64,000 bases of DNA from an uncultured Lachnospiraceae bacterium (GCA_947630805.1 CANRIV010000010.1:1-64000), one strand, 5' to 3'. Positions 54,460 through 63,999 are shown, numbered from the stretch's first letter. Translations and numbers: made by a program. The notes: generated from the sequence alone by a model not told the origin.

Positions 54460-55707
54460 CTATTTGCTAATTTTTATTTTTACATCGTCTTTTTTCAGAA
54501 TCTCTATCCCTTCCGGAGCCTTAATTTCCGGCGGAACAGTAATATTTTCTCCTGCGTTGTATCCTTCCAGATTAACACTTACCTGAAAATCTTTTTCCGA
54601 AATATCTTTTAAATTCTCTTTCTTTCCCCGGACAAGAAAATCAACGGTTTTTCCCGATATATTATAGTTTAATCCGTTTTTCAGATTTTTTACTCTGATT
54701 TCTGAATTTTCCATATGAATTGTTTTGGTTGCCAGTTTTGCTATCGTAACATTAACCCGGATTACTGTATCTCCCTGAACAGCAATTCCTTCCGGAAGAA
54801 ACTGTTTCAAATCAATCTCCTCCACAAAGTTACCATTATGCTTTTCCATGTCTATTTCATCACTGATATCAATGCCGGAAATCTGGTCGATAGCATCCTC
54901 TTCTCCGGATACCATAAGATTGTCCCGTGAAAGTTTAATATTTTCTATTTCATATCCATCTTCAGGCTCTCCCGGTGTGTCCAATGTAATCGGAATTTCT
55001 TTTTGTTTTAATATATTGACGGAAACCGTCACTTTTTTTGAGGAGAGAGAAATATTATTATCTTTTACCTCTTTTCCCCGCTTGTCATATAATATCAGAC
55101 TGCATTTTTGTACAATGTCTGTACTCGTGCCATCCAGATTACATTCTGCTACTACCCGGTTGATTCTGTCAATAACAGATTCCGGTGCACTGATTCTCAC
55201 TGTATTTTTGGACAGTGCATATGTGCCGGGAACAAATCCCGACGCCGCGCTTCCACTATATTCTACTTCAATGTTATACTGCTGCTTCTGCATTTCCTCT
55301 ACATTGACCGTCAGCATCTGCATGGATTGCGCCACAATCGTTGCATTTCTTCTGTTGGAACTGCTTCTCGCCCGCACTTCCACCGGTACGGAATTCACTT
55401 TTGACATTTCTCTCAAAGAGGCGGTAGCGGTAAAATCATCAGATGTCAGCTTGCTCACAACGGAGCGTTTTCCGGATACCGTAAGATTGAGCGTTGATTT
55501 GGATGTGACATGATATACCATTCCCATATCTGTAATTGCATCCTCATGTGTCACTGTGACCGGCACATTATATATCATTACAGTTTTTTCTGGGTCGCTG
55601 ATATTGACTACCGTCAACCAGATTAAAGCGGCGATAAGCACCGCAACTATTTTAATAGAGAAATTATTTGTCAGAGTCATTCTGATTTTCATCATCACTT
55701 TCCTCAT
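54460..55707 (-). CDS. cdaR: CdaR, YbbR-domain regulator of diadenylate cyclase
   Basis: 415 residues. A membrane helix (about 16-36) is followed by four extracellular YbbR-type repeats of about 85-90 residues, each beginning with a Val-rich strand and VSGKRSVV/VSGEEDAI-like turns. CdaR binds CdaA and tunes c-di-AMP production. The start overlaps cdaA by 44 bases; AAGGA stands about 6 bases before ATG 55707, although ATGs at 55695 and 55692 are possible. Coupled to cdaA. Confidence 0.93.
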   Translation of the reverse strand: MRKVMMKIRMTLTNNFSIKIVAVLIAALIWLTVVNISDPEKTVMIYNVPVTVTHEDAITDMGMVYHVTSKSTLNLTVSGKRSVVSKLTSDDFTATASLREMSKVNSVPVEVRARSSSNRRNATIVAQSMQMLTVNVEEMQKQQYNIEVEYSGSAASGFVPGTYALSKNTVRISAPESVIDRINRVVAECNLDGTSTDIVQKCSLILYDKRGKEVKDNNISLSSKKVTVSVNILKQKEIPITLDTPGEPEDGYEIENIKLSRDNLMVSGEEDAIDQISGIDISDEIDMEKHNGNFVEEIDLKQFLPEGIAVQGDTVIRVNVTIAKLATKTIHMENSEIRVKNLKNGLNYNISGKTVDFLVRGKKENLKDISEKDFQVSVNLEGYNAGENITVPPEIKAPEGIEILKKDDVKIKISK

Positions 55708-56569
55708 TGCGGTCCTTTCCTTTCCAAAATCTCTTTTTCGTCTTAATCTCTTCTTTTGCCTGCGCTTTGGACAATTCCTTTTTCAGGATTGTTGCGTCTG
55801 CATATCGAATCAGTTTTCCTTCTTTTGCAATAGAAATACTTCCTGTCTCTTCAGACACAATGATAACAATACTGTCCGTAACTTCACTCAGCCCCAGACC
55901 TGCCCGATGCCTTGTTCCAAATTCTTTGCTCAGCGATGTACTGTCAGACAATGGCAGATAGCAGGTGGCAGATACAATCTTATCTCCTTCTATAATCATT
56001 GCCCCATCATGCAGGGGTGTATTTTTTTCAAATATGTTAATAATCAACTGGCTCGTAATTCTGGCATCAATTCTAATACCGGTCTCACTGTATTGGCTCA
56101 AATCGTGCTCCTGGGCAATGACCATCAAGGCTCCTGTTTTTGCCTTAGCCATCTCCAGTGTAGCCCTTGCAATTTCTTCCAGCGATTTATCACTGAATCT
56201 CTCTTCGGAGAGATTGTTTCCTATTTTCATGACTTTAAATAACACATTTTTCTTTCCCAGTTCTTCCAAAGCACGGCGCAGCTCCGGCTGGAAAATAATA
56301 ACCAGTGCAATAATTCCTGCACTCAATGTCTTATTTACAATCCATAGTATTGTCGTCAGATGGAACATAGCTGCTACCACCATAAACAACACAAGCACAA
56401 GTATACCTTTCAGAAGCACCCAGGCTCTGCTTTTTCTAAACCAGAGTATAACATAGTAAATTAATACTGATATTATAACAATTTCAACAATATCACTAAT
56501 ATATATTTCCGGCATTAGCATATATTTGTTGATGAAGTTTTGTAAATAGTTTGATACCGTGCTCAACAT
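55664..56569 (-). CDS. cdaA: Diadenylate cyclase CdaA
   Basis: Makes c-di-AMP from two ATP. 301 residues: three membrane helices (about 25-45, 50-70, 75-92), then the DAC domain (about 115-255) with the catalytic motifs HDGAMII (Asp188) and GTRHRAGLG (Arg220-His-Arg222). The C-terminal 40 residues are a charged Lys/Asp/Glu tail longer than in Bacillus CdaA. ATG start. No glmM follows cdaR, unlike the common cdaA-cdaR-glmM order. Confidence 0.95.
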   Translation of the reverse strand: MLSTVSNYLQNFINKYMLMPEIYISDIVEIVIISVLIYYVILWFRKSRAWVLLKGILVLVLFMVVAAMFHLTTILWIVNKTLSAGIIALVIIFQPELRRALEELGKKNVLFKVMKIGNNLSEERFSDKSLEEIARATLEMAKAKTGALMVIAQEHDLSQYSETGIRIDARITSQLIINIFEKNTPLHDGAMIIEGDKIVSATCYLPLSDSTSLSKEFGTRHRAGLGLSEVTDSIVIIVSEETGSISIAKEGKLIRYADATILKKELSKAQAKEEIKTKKRFWKGKDRNEESDDENQNDSDK

Positions 56570-56610
56570 AATTATCCTTTCTTAATAATCTTCTATAAAA
56601 ACGAAATATT

Positions 56611-57582
56611 TTATTTTTTTATTGCCGGTTTTTTATTTGAAGTCTTTCTTTTTCTCTGTGCATTAATTCTTTTCACATTCATTTCCGGCGCTGTCACATT
56701 GATTTTTGGTATTGCTTTCACATAGTAATAGTATTCGTCATCTTCAAACTGGGTATGCTCTGTTCTGGAATAGTCTACCGAGAAGACAAAAAACTGCAGA
56801 ATATAAGCCAACCCAAGAGACAACAGTGTCCCTATAATCAACCAAACCAGAGAAATTTCTATATTTAGTACAAGTGCTGCTATCAGAATAATAGCAAAGT
56901 CGGTAATTCCTCCCACAAGAATTGCAATCGTCCAGGCATTGTTGATTTGCGTTTTCTTGATACTATATACCACAATAATAGTAATCACAAAGGCAACAAT
57001 CGTGACAATCATTTCCTGGTTGCTGCTCATCATATTTATAATGGAATTAATACCGGCTGAGCCTGTACTTTCCCCGGTAATATTACTGATTGCCGCAGCA
57101 TTGGCACTAATGACATATAACATAAAATAAATGATTGTTCCAAAAACAACAGATATAATCGACAATGGTGTACAGACAAGACCTACTGCAATCGGAATAA
57201 CATAAGGTATTTTCAGAAAAAATGCCAATGGAATAATCAGCAGAAATTTTCCCTCTCCCGGCGTAAATTTAAAGAAAAACAAAAGCATAATCAACATAAT
57301 TATCAGAACTAATGCTGCCAGTTCCGCTGAGACCGCATATATATTTGCAATAATAATGCCAAGCATTGCAACTACGATGACAGACCATGGGAGAAACGCA
57401 AGCACAAAGGAGGTAATTAAGATGATATACCACATGTTTATTGCTTCCAGATAACCCACATTAAATTTTATTAATATCATAGAAATAAATACTGCAAGAA
57501 ATTTAAGAATTGGTCTCAAATATAATATATGCTCTGAATATATATTTTTTATCTTTTCTTTTAATTCCAATAATGTCATCAT
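56611..57582 (-). CDS. Uncharacterised multi-pass membrane protein
   Basis: 323 residues with roughly eight to nine hydrophobic helices between about 25 and 270, a short loop containing SNITGESTGSAGINSIINMM near 165-185, and a cytoplasmic-type tail rich in Lys/Arg (RINAQRKRKTSNKKPAIKK). I do not recognise the family. Its start overlaps the upstream gene by 4 bases, and it lies 41 bases before cdaA on the same strand, so it is likely part of the c-di-AMP/envelope unit. Confidence 0.8.
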   Translation of the reverse strand: MMTLLELKEKIKNIYSEHILYLRPILKFLAVFISMILIKFNVGYLEAINMWYIILITSFVLAFLPWSVIVVAMLGIIIANIYAVSAELAALVLIIMLIMLLFFFKFTPGEGKFLLIIPLAFFLKIPYVIPIAVGLVCTPLSIISVVFGTIIYFMLYVISANAAAISNITGESTGSAGINSIINMMSSNQEMIVTIVAFVITIIVVYSIKKTQINNAWTIAILVGGITDFAIILIAALVLNIEISLVWLIIGTLLSLGLAYILQFFVFSVDYSRTEHTQFEDDEYYYYVKAIPKINVTAPEMNVKRINAQRKRKTSNKKPAIKK

Positions 57583-58016
57583 GATTTGTCGTCTCCTTCC
57601 TCCAACTCATCAATAATCGCATCGTACTCTAATTCCTGAATTCTGTGCAGCGTCTTTAAATCTCCGTTATATTCCTTTAAGTTTTTGCGAATTTTTTTAA
57701 ATTTATGTGAGTAAAACGCGTAACTGAATGTCATGTACCCAAACGTCAGAATCACATAAATCAATACCAGAACGACTATCAGTCCCACAAATCTTCCTGT
57801 CGTAGTAAGACTGGCGATTACTTTATCAGAATGATACATAAACCATATAATAAAAATGAGCAGATAACCCAATGTGACGCAAAAAAATGAGCCAAGCATC
57901 TTTAACAACATATAATCACTCTTAAAATATCTGCTGGAACGGATTTCTTTTTTTTCATTTTTCTGTTCGTATAAAGATAATTTTGTCATTAGTATGATTT
58001 TCTCATTGTTCAGCAT
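57579..58016 (-). CDS. Uncharacterised two-helix membrane protein
   Basis: 145 residues: basic N-terminus (about 1-35), two membrane helices (about 38-60 and 72-98), and a charged C-terminal coiled region (KKIRKNLKEYNGDLKTLHRI; DAIIDELEEGDD). Family not recognised. It precedes and overlaps (4 bases) the larger membrane protein, suggesting a two-component membrane assembly. Confidence 0.75.
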   Translation of the reverse strand: MLNNEKIILMTKLSLYEQKNEKKEIRSSRYFKSDYMLLKMLGSFFCVTLGYLLIFIIWFMYHSDKVIASLTTTGRFVGLIVVLVLIYVILTFGYMTFSYAFYSHKFKKIRKNLKEYNGDLKTLHRIQELEYDAIIDELEEGDDKS

Positions 58017-58141
58017 ATCTGACTACCTCAATATTATTTTTATCTCTGGCATAAATACCCATAATTATTTTTTATTTTAGCATATTGACAGTGTTAGTGC
58101 AATGAATAACCCTATAAAAATCCAAACAAAACACTACCGTT

Positions 58142-59155
58142 TTATTCCTCATTTTCTCTTGGATAACAGCTGCTGCGATTTATAATTCGACACGGAAATT
58201 CTATCCTTATTGCCTCGCTGTGCTTTTTTTCAATTCTGTCAAGCAGCAGATTCACTGCCATATGTGCCATCTCCTTTCTTGGAATATGAATGGTTGTAAG
58301 AAGCGGAGATGTATCCTGACTTTCTTCAATATTATCTATAGATATCACGGATATCTCAGATATTCTTTTTTTGTGTTTTCTACGCCATTCTTTTAACACT
58401 TCCAGAACATGAATCGCCGTGACATCATTGGCACAAAAGACGGCAGAAAAATTCTCACTGCTTTCCAGCAGTTCTTCCATTGCCTTTCTTCCTTCTTCTC
58501 CGGTCTGATTTGTCTGTTTTATCTGTTCATAATTCATAGGTATATTATGATGAATAAGAGAATTACAATATCCTACATATCTGCTCTCATAGGAACAGTC
58601 CCCAATATAAGCAATATTTCTGTGCCCCAGCGAAATCAGATAGTTCATTGCAAGTTCAGCCGCTTTTTTTCCATCACATACGACTTCATCTACATTAAAA
58701 TTCATGCTGTTTCTCCAGATTCCAACTACATTTTTATTCCATAAAAGAATCTGATCTAACAATTTTTCCGAACATCTTCCCAATATAATAACCCCCTGGG
58801 ATTTAGAAATATTATCCGTCAGTTTTTCTTCCGCATAAACAATGTCATCAATGACTGCATGTTCCTCAAACAAATCAATTTCCAGGTTTCTGAGCAGTTC
58901 ATAGAAAAAAGGATCCTCTTCCAATTTGTTGATTCTTGCCAGTACGATAGAAATATGTTTTTGGACAATATTTTTACCTGAAACCATTCTTAAATTTCTG
59001 GCGCTCTCATTAGGCTGATACCCAATTTTTCTTGCCGCTTCAAATATTTTATCGCGCACTTCTTTTGACGCACAGGTAGATGAAGTATTATTCAATACTC
59101 TGGATACTGTGGAAGGAGAGACCCCCACCATTTCCGCTATTCTTTTTAAAGACAT
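58142..59155 (-). CDS. LacI-family transcriptional regulator
   Basis: 337 residues. The N-terminal helix-turn-helix is MSLKRIAEMVGVSPSTVSRV with hinge helix YQPNESARNLRM; the remainder is a periplasmic-binding-like ligand domain (LISLGHRNIAYIGD; VFCANDVTAIHVLEVL; TTIHIPRKEMAHMAVNLL). LacI proteins usually sense sugars or nucleotides, so its position divergent from a sulfate transporter is unusual. ATG behind GGAGGG. Two palindromes with the LacI core AAACGTTT lie in the shared promoter region, so autoregulation and control of the sulfate genes are likely. Confidence 0.92.
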   Translation of the reverse strand: MSLKRIAEMVGVSPSTVSRVLNNTSSTCASKEVRDKIFEAARKIGYQPNESARNLRMVSGKNIVQKHISIVLARINKLEEDPFFYELLRNLEIDLFEEHAVIDDIVYAEEKLTDNISKSQGVIILGRCSEKLLDQILLWNKNVVGIWRNSMNFNVDEVVCDGKKAAELAMNYLISLGHRNIAYIGDCSYESRYVGYCNSLIHHNIPMNYEQIKQTNQTGEEGRKAMEELLESSENFSAVFCANDVTAIHVLEVLKEWRRKHKKRISEISVISIDNIEESQDTSPLLTTIHIPRKEMAHMAVNLLLDRIEKKHSEAIRIEFPCRIINRSSCYPRENEE

Positions 59156-59169
59156 AAATTTCCCTCCTA

Positions 59170-59185
59170 AAGCAAACGTTTGCTT
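59170..59185. promoter_or_regulatory. LacI-type operator O1
   Basis: Perfect 16-bp palindrome with centre 59177/59178 and core CAAACGTTTG. It is 15 bases before the regulator start codon and 10 bases upstream of the -35 of the sulfate promoter. Confidence 0.85.
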
Positions 59186-59194
59186 GATTTTCTG

Positions 59195-59223
59195 TTGACT
59201 TTATGGTTGGTTATACGTATATT
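59195..59223 (+). promoter_or_regulatory. Promoter of the sulfate transport operon
   Basis: TTGACT (59195-59200), 17-base spacer, TATATT (59218-59223). Start near 59230, giving a leader of about 95 bases that contains operator O2. Confidence 0.65.
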
Positions 59224-59231
59224 TGTAATAT

Positions 59232-59260
59232 ATTGTACAATATTTTGAAACATTTGGCAA
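59232..59260 (-). promoter_or_regulatory. Promoter of the LacI-family gene
   Basis: Minus strand TTGCCA (59255-59260), 17-base spacer, TACAAT (59232-59237). It lies between O1 and O2. Confidence 0.6.
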
Positions 59261-59279
59261 TAAATCAAGTGTTTTTATG

Positions 59280-59289
59280 CAAACGTTTG
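59280..59289. promoter_or_regulatory. LacI-type operator O2
   Basis: Perfect palindrome CAAACGTTTG with the same core as O1, centre 107 bp away (about ten helical turns). It lies in the 5' leader of the sulfate operon, 35 bases before the start codon. Confidence 0.8.
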
Positions 59290-59323
59290 ACTATTATTAA
59301 AACAGGCAAGGAGATGAAAAATA

Positions 59324-60358
59324 ATGATTCAAAAAAAGTTTTTACGGAACACTATCGTATTTGTACTGATGATTGCTCTTTCTGTCAGCGCATTGACAGG
59401 ATGTGGAAAAAAACAAAAAAACAGTGATGGAAAAATTACTCTGACTAATGTTTCATATGACCCGACCCGTGAACTTTATGCAGAATATAATAAAGTTTTT
59501 ACAGAATACTATAAAGAGAAAACCGGAAAAGAAGTTGAAATCGTACAATCACACGGAGGCTCAGGCTCACAGGCGCGTTCTGTTATCGAAGGAAATGATG
59601 CAGATGTAGTAACTCTGGCGTTGGCACATGATATTACTTCTATTGAAGAAGCCGGGCTGATTAACAAGGGCTGGATAAAAGAATTTGAAGGAAACAGTTC
59701 ACCATACACGTCAACGATTGTTTTCCTTGTAAGAAAAGGCAACAGCAAAGGAATTCATGACTGGGATGATTTGGTCAAAGATGGCGTGGATGTCATCACT
59801 CCGGATCCAAAATCTTCCGGAGCAGCAGACTGGGCAGTTCTTGCCATTTGGAATTATGCAAAAGTTACGTTTCATAATGATGAAGCTAAGATGAAAGAAT
59901 TTCTTGGCAAAATTTATTCTAATGTATTAGTTATGGATTCCGGTGCAAGAGGCGCAACGACTACGTTTGTTGAAAACGGACAGGGAGATGTCTTAATCGA
60001 CTGGGAAAATGAAGCGTTGGCCACCCTTAAAGAATATCCTGACGAATATGAAATGATAACGCCAAGTATCAGCATTTTAGCAGAGCCTTCTGTCGCTATT
60101 GTTGATGAAAATACAGAGAAAAACAACACACAGGAAGTAGCAAAAGAATATCTGAATTATTTATATACAGAGGAAGCACAGAGAATTATTGGCAAAAACT
60201 TTTATCGTCCATCCAACGAAAAAATCTTAAAAGAATTTTCAGACACTTTTGATTTATCCGTTGATTTATGCTCCATTGATGATTTTGGAGGCTGGGATAA
60301 AGCATATGAAGATTTCTTCGCAGACGGTGCGATATTTGACCAAGTATATCAGAAATAG
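59324..60358 (+). CDS. sbp: Sulfate-binding lipoprotein
   Basis: 344 residues. Signal peptide with lipobox ALTGC near residue 27. Family signatures: NVSYDPTRELYAEYNKVF, QSHGGSGSQARSVIEG, ADVVTLALAHD and DPKSSGAADWAVLAIWNYA, the segments that hydrogen-bond sulfate (or thiosulfate) in Sbp/CysP. ATG with AAGGAG upstream. First gene of sbp-cysT-cysW-cysA. No cysteine-synthesis or sulfate-reduction gene lies nearby. Confidence 0.94.
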   Translation: MIQKKFLRNTIVFVLMIALSVSALTGCGKKQKNSDGKITLTNVSYDPTRELYAEYNKVFTEYYKEKTGKEVEIVQSHGGSGSQARSVIEGNDADVVTLALAHDITSIEEAGLINKGWIKEFEGNSSPYTSTIVFLVRKGNSKGIHDWDDLVKDGVDVITPDPKSSGAADWAVLAIWNYAKVTFHNDEAKMKEFLGKIYSNVLVMDSGARGATTTFVENGQGDVLIDWENEALATLKEYPDEYEMITPSISILAEPSVAIVDENTEKNNTQEVAKEYLNYLYTEEAQRIIGKNFYRPSNEKILKEFSDTFDLSVDLCSIDDFGGWDKAYEDFFADGAIFDQVYQK

Positions 60359-60370
60359 GAGGAAGCTCCA

Positions 60371-61219
60371 TTGAAAAAGGCAGCTTTAAAAAGAAAAAAA
60401 TCTATTATTCCCGGTTTTGGATTGACAATGGGGATTACCGTAGCGATGCTATCGCTGATTATATTAATTCCGCTGGCGTCCATATTAGCATATTCTTTCA
60501 GGCTTTCACCGACAGAATTTGTGGAATTGCTGACGAGACCCAATGTATTGCAGGCATTTCGCACCAGTATTTTCTGCGCTCTGATTGCCGCTTTCGTAAA
60601 CTGTATTTTCGGAGTAATTCTCGCATGGATACTAGTACGGTATGATTTTCCGGGGAAAAGACTGATGGATGGGATGATAGAGCTTCCATTTGCCCTGCCC
60701 ACCGCCGTAGCCGGAATTACCCTTACTAAAATGTATTCCAACAGTGGATTTCTGGGACGGACTTTGGAAAACATGGGAATTAAAGTTGCTTATTCTAAAA
60801 CAGGTATTATTATTGCAATGGTATTTATTGGTATTCCATTTGTTGTCCGGGCAATACAGCCTGTTTTAGAAAAGCTGCCACCATCTTGTGAAGAGGCATC
60901 ACTCATGTTGGGAGCTTCTCATTTTACCACATTTCGCAAAGTTATTTTTCCTGAAATCAGACCGGCTCTGCTGACAGGATTTGGTTTAGCTCTGGCAAGA
61001 GGCATCGGGGAATACGGAAGTGTTATCTACATTTCCGGAAACAGCGCTAAAAACGGAACGCAGGTCGTATCCTACATTATTATGCAGAAATTAAATTCCG
61101 GTAATGTAGACTATGAAGGGGCCGCCGCTATTGCCCTGGTACTTTTAATTATTTCTTTTGTCATGTTGTTTATCATTAATATCATGCAGCACATTGCCAG
61201 CAGACGTACAAATATATAA
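60371..61219 (+). CDS. cysT: Sulfate ABC transporter permease CysT
   Basis: 282 residues, six membrane helices. The ATPase-contact loop is EEASLMLGASHFTTFRKVI near 180. The conserved TAVAGITLTKMY region and RGIGEYGSVIYISGN are typical of CysT/CysU. TTG start chosen because GGAGG is 8 bases upstream and the N-terminus begins at the usual place. 12-base gap from sbp. Confidence 0.94.
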   Translation: MKKAALKRKKSIIPGFGLTMGITVAMLSLIILIPLASILAYSFRLSPTEFVELLTRPNVLQAFRTSIFCALIAAFVNCIFGVILAWILVRYDFPGKRLMDGMIELPFALPTAVAGITLTKMYSNSGFLGRTLENMGIKVAYSKTGIIIAMVFIGIPFVVRAIQPVLEKLPPSCEEASLMLGASHFTTFRKVIFPEIRPALLTGFGLALARGIGEYGSVIYISGNSAKNGTQVVSYIIMQKLNSGNVDYEGAAAIALVLLIISFVMLFIINIMQHIASRRTNI

Positions 61220-61231
61220 GGAGGTAGCCAA

Positions 61232-62074
61232 ATGAAACAGCAAAACAGCAAAATCGTAAAATGGATTTTAATAGGTATCAGTGTTTTGTTTTTTATACTG
61301 ATGTTGGTTTTACCTCTCATTGAAGTTATATATCGTTCCTTAAAAGACGGATGGGAAATTTATCAATCAGCAATTACAGCCGAAAATACATTGTCAGCAC
61401 TGAAAGTTACACTGATTGCCACGATTATCGCTCTGCTTGTCAACACTTTCTTCGGAATTGTCGCTTCCTGGCTTGTCACTAAATTTGATTTTCGCGGAAA
61501 AAATGTGTTATCCACCCTGATTGATATTCCTTTTTCCATTTCGCCTGTGATTGCCGGTCTGGCATATATCATGACTTTCGGGCGGAATGGCTGGGCAACA
61601 CCTTTTATCAACTGGATTAATGAACTTTTGGGGACGGATATTTCATTGGTTTTTTCTATCCCCGGAGTTGTCATTGCAACCATTTTTGTGACTTTCCCTT
61701 TTATCTCGCGGGAAGTAATTCCTGTGCTAAATACAGAAGGGCGTGACGAAGAGGTGGCGGCATCCCTGATGGGCGCATCCGGCTTTACAATTTTTAGAAA
61801 AATAACACTTCCCCACATGAAATGGGGACTGCTTTACGGTATCATCTTATGTGCCGCACGTTCCTTTGGAGAGTTTGGCGCTGTATATGCAGTATCAAAA
61901 ACAAGAGGAGAGACCTTTACCCTGCCTTTGGAAATTGACGCTCTCTATATGGCCGGCAGCGCCGATTCCATCACACAATCATTTGCAGTATCTTCTTTAC
62001 TGGTAGTAATGGCAGTTATTATACTGATTTTAAAAAATATTGTGGAATATCGCGGCAGACAGAATGACATTTAA
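61232..62074 (+). CDS. cysW: Sulfate ABC transporter permease CysW
   Basis: 280 residues, six membrane helices. Contact loop EEVAASLMGASGFTIFRKIT near 170-190; AARSFGEFGAVYAVSKTRGE is the CysW signature. ATG with AAGGAGG. 12 bases after cysT. Confidence 0.94.
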   Translation: MKQQNSKIVKWILIGISVLFFILMLVLPLIEVIYRSLKDGWEIYQSAITAENTLSALKVTLIATIIALLVNTFFGIVASWLVTKFDFRGKNVLSTLIDIPFSISPVIAGLAYIMTFGRNGWATPFINWINELLGTDISLVFSIPGVVIATIFVTFPFISREVIPVLNTEGRDEEVAASLMGASGFTIFRKITLPHMKWGLLYGIILCAARSFGEFGAVYAVSKTRGETFTLPLEIDALYMAGSADSITQSFAVSSLLVVMAVIILILKNIVEYRGRQNDI

Positions 62075-62137
62075 ATATTTCAACGGAAACAATCAATGAA
62101 TTTTTATTTTTAAAATATGATAATCCCGGAGGACAAC

Positions 62138-63205
62138 ATGTACGTAGAATTAAAAAATATATGCAAAAAATTTGGAGATTACGAAGCTGCAAAAAATATT
62201 AACTTTGGTATCGAACAGGGAAAACTGGTGGCTCTTTTAGGTCCCAGCGGAAGCGGTAAAACTACGATTTTACGAATGCTTGCCGGTCTCGAGCAACAGG
62301 ATAGCGGCGATGTTATTATCGGGGGAAATGTGGTAAATAACATTCCCGCAAGTCAGAGAGGTATCGGATTTGTTTTTCAAAATTACGCTTTATTCCGCTA
62401 TATGACGGTTTATGACAATATTGCATTCGGTCTGAAAGTGCAAAAAACAGATAAGAAAAAAATCCATGACAGAGTCATGGAACTGATTTCATTAATTGGA
62501 TTAGAAGGATTAGAGAAAAGATATCCAAATCAGTTATCCGGTGGTCAGCGTCAGAGAGTAGCTTTTGCACGGGCGATTGCCCCAAGACCTCATCTTTTAC
62601 TGTTAGACGAGCCTTTTGCTGCGATTGATGCAAAAGTTCGGAAAGAATTGCGCAGCTGGCTGAAAGAAACAATTCAAAAAGTAGGAATTACCAGTATTTT
62701 TGTTACACATGACCAGGAAGAGGCGGTCGAGGTGGCCGATGACATCATTATCATCAATGAAGGAAAACTGGAACAAAAAGGCTCTCCTGCTGAAATTTAC
62801 AAGCATCCGAAAACACCTTTTGTGGCACAGTTTACGGGCACTTCTATCGTGACAGATAATTTATCCGGCTTTAAAGGATTTGACGAAATCCCGCTTGGAA
62901 GTAACGTGATTATCCGCCCGGAATTTGTAGAAGCATTCAAGAGTGACAACCAGAAATTTAAAGAACTGATGAATTTTGCCGAGGAAGGAATTATTGAAAA
63001 AATCGCTTTTCGCGGAAGTTATCTGGAACTCACTCTACGGGTAAACGATATTCTTCTGACAGCAAACCGCTCCTTAGAACGACGTAATGTATCTATCGGG
63101 GAAAAAATGTGTGTTTTGCTCTATCGTGTATACGTATTTGATGAGACTGGCGCTGAAATACACAAAAACAGTCTGCTGAGAGGAATTGATGTGGAAGCAT
63201 TATAA
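62138..63205 (+). CDS. cysA: Sulfate ABC transporter ATPase CysA
   Basis: 355 residues. Walker A GPSGSGKTT near 35, Q-loop VFQNYALFRYMTVYDNI, signature LSGGQRQRV near 133, Walker B LLLLDEPFAAIDAKVR, H-loop VTHDQEEAVEVAD. The C-terminal 115 residues form a TOBE-like regulatory domain. ATG 62138 was chosen over an in-frame ATG 21 bases upstream because GGAGG lies just before it. Confidence 0.95.
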   Translation: MYVELKNICKKFGDYEAAKNINFGIEQGKLVALLGPSGSGKTTILRMLAGLEQQDSGDVIIGGNVVNNIPASQRGIGFVFQNYALFRYMTVYDNIAFGLKVQKTDKKKIHDRVMELISLIGLEGLEKRYPNQLSGGQRQRVAFARAIAPRPHLLLLDEPFAAIDAKVRKELRSWLKETIQKVGITSIFVTHDQEEAVEVADDIIIINEGKLEQKGSPAEIYKHPKTPFVAQFTGTSIVTDNLSGFKGFDEIPLGSNVIIRPEFVEAFKSDNQKFKELMNFAEEGIIEKIAFRGSYLELTLRVNDILLTANRSLERRNVSIGEKMCVLLYRVYVFDETGAEIHKNSLLRGIDVEAL

Positions 63206-63231
63206 TTCATTCTTTATAAAAAAGATTTCGC

Positions 63232-63999
63232 TTAAAAATTCTCTTTTGTTTTTGCCATATCTTTCGACTCAGATAAATCTTTAATAATCTCTCCACTAAT
63301 AATCAGGCCTGCAGCTGCCGGGACGAAAGCAGTGCTTCCCGGCGTCTGCCTTCTTGAATCATGGGATTCTTTTCTCCCGGAACATTGTTGATATTCTGTA
63401 TCACATCTGTTTTTATTTTCATCAATAGGCGTCAGAACTTTTTCCTTGGAATAAACCACCTTTAAGCGTTTTACTCCCCGCTTTTTCAATTCTCTTCTCA
63501 TCACTTTTGCTAGCGGGCATACGGAAGTCTGATAGATGTCTGCCACTTCCAACAGCGTCGGATTGATTTTGTTTCCCGTTCCCATGGAGCTGATAATGGG
63601 AGTCCCTGCTTTCTGAGCCTCCAATACCAGTTGAATTTTTCCCGTCACGGTATCAATCGCATCTACAATATAATCATATTGACTAAAATCAAACCGGGCT
63701 GCCGTTTCCGGAAGATAAAAGGTCTTATCAACATGAATCTTTACATCCGGGTTTATCTCCAGACACCTTTCTCTGGCAACATCTACTTTATATTGACCGA
63801 TTGTTTTTCTTGTGGCAATAATCTGCCGATTGAGATTTGTCAGACAGACCTTATCATTATCAATCAAATCTAAAGCACCGATACCGCTGCGCACGAGAGC
63901 TTCCACCACATAACTGCCCACTCCTCCAATGCCAAAAACTGCTACTCTTGCATTAGAAAGCCGTTCCATATTTTCTTTTCCCAATAATAATTGTGTCCT
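63232..63999 (-). CDS. tcdA: tRNA threonylcarbamoyladenosine dehydratase TcdA, cut by the window edge
   Basis: An E1-like ThiF-family enzyme that cyclises t6A to ct6A in tRNA. At the edge the frame continues: residues upstream of the first visible start-like codon read RTQLLLGKENMERL, the family's conserved N-terminus, so about 10 residues lie outside. Nucleotide-binding VAVFGIGGVGSYVVEALVRS, Arg/Asp contacts LIDNDKVCLTNLNRQ, and the C-terminal GSTAFVPAAAGLIISGEIIK are seen. Convergent with cysA, 26 bases apart, no clear terminator. Confidence 0.93.
   Translation of the reverse strand, partial: RTQLLLGKENMERLSNARVAVFGIGGVGSYVVEALVRSGIGALDLIDNDKVCLTNLNRQIIATRKTIGQYKVDVARERCLEINPDVKIHVDKTFYLPETAARFDFSQYDYIVDAIDTVTGKIQLVLEAQKAGTPIISSMGTGNKINPTLLEVADIYQTSVCPLAKVMRRELKKRGVKRLKVVYSKEKVLTPIDENKNRCDTEYQQCSGRKESHDSRRQTPGSTAFVPAAAGLIISGEIIKDLSESKDMAKTKENF

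Noticed and set aside
63232..63999. MoeB/ThiF adenylyltransferase instead of TcdA
   Set aside because: RTQLLLGKENMERL and the C-terminal GSTAFVPAAAGL are TcdA features, and no thi or moa genes are adjacent.
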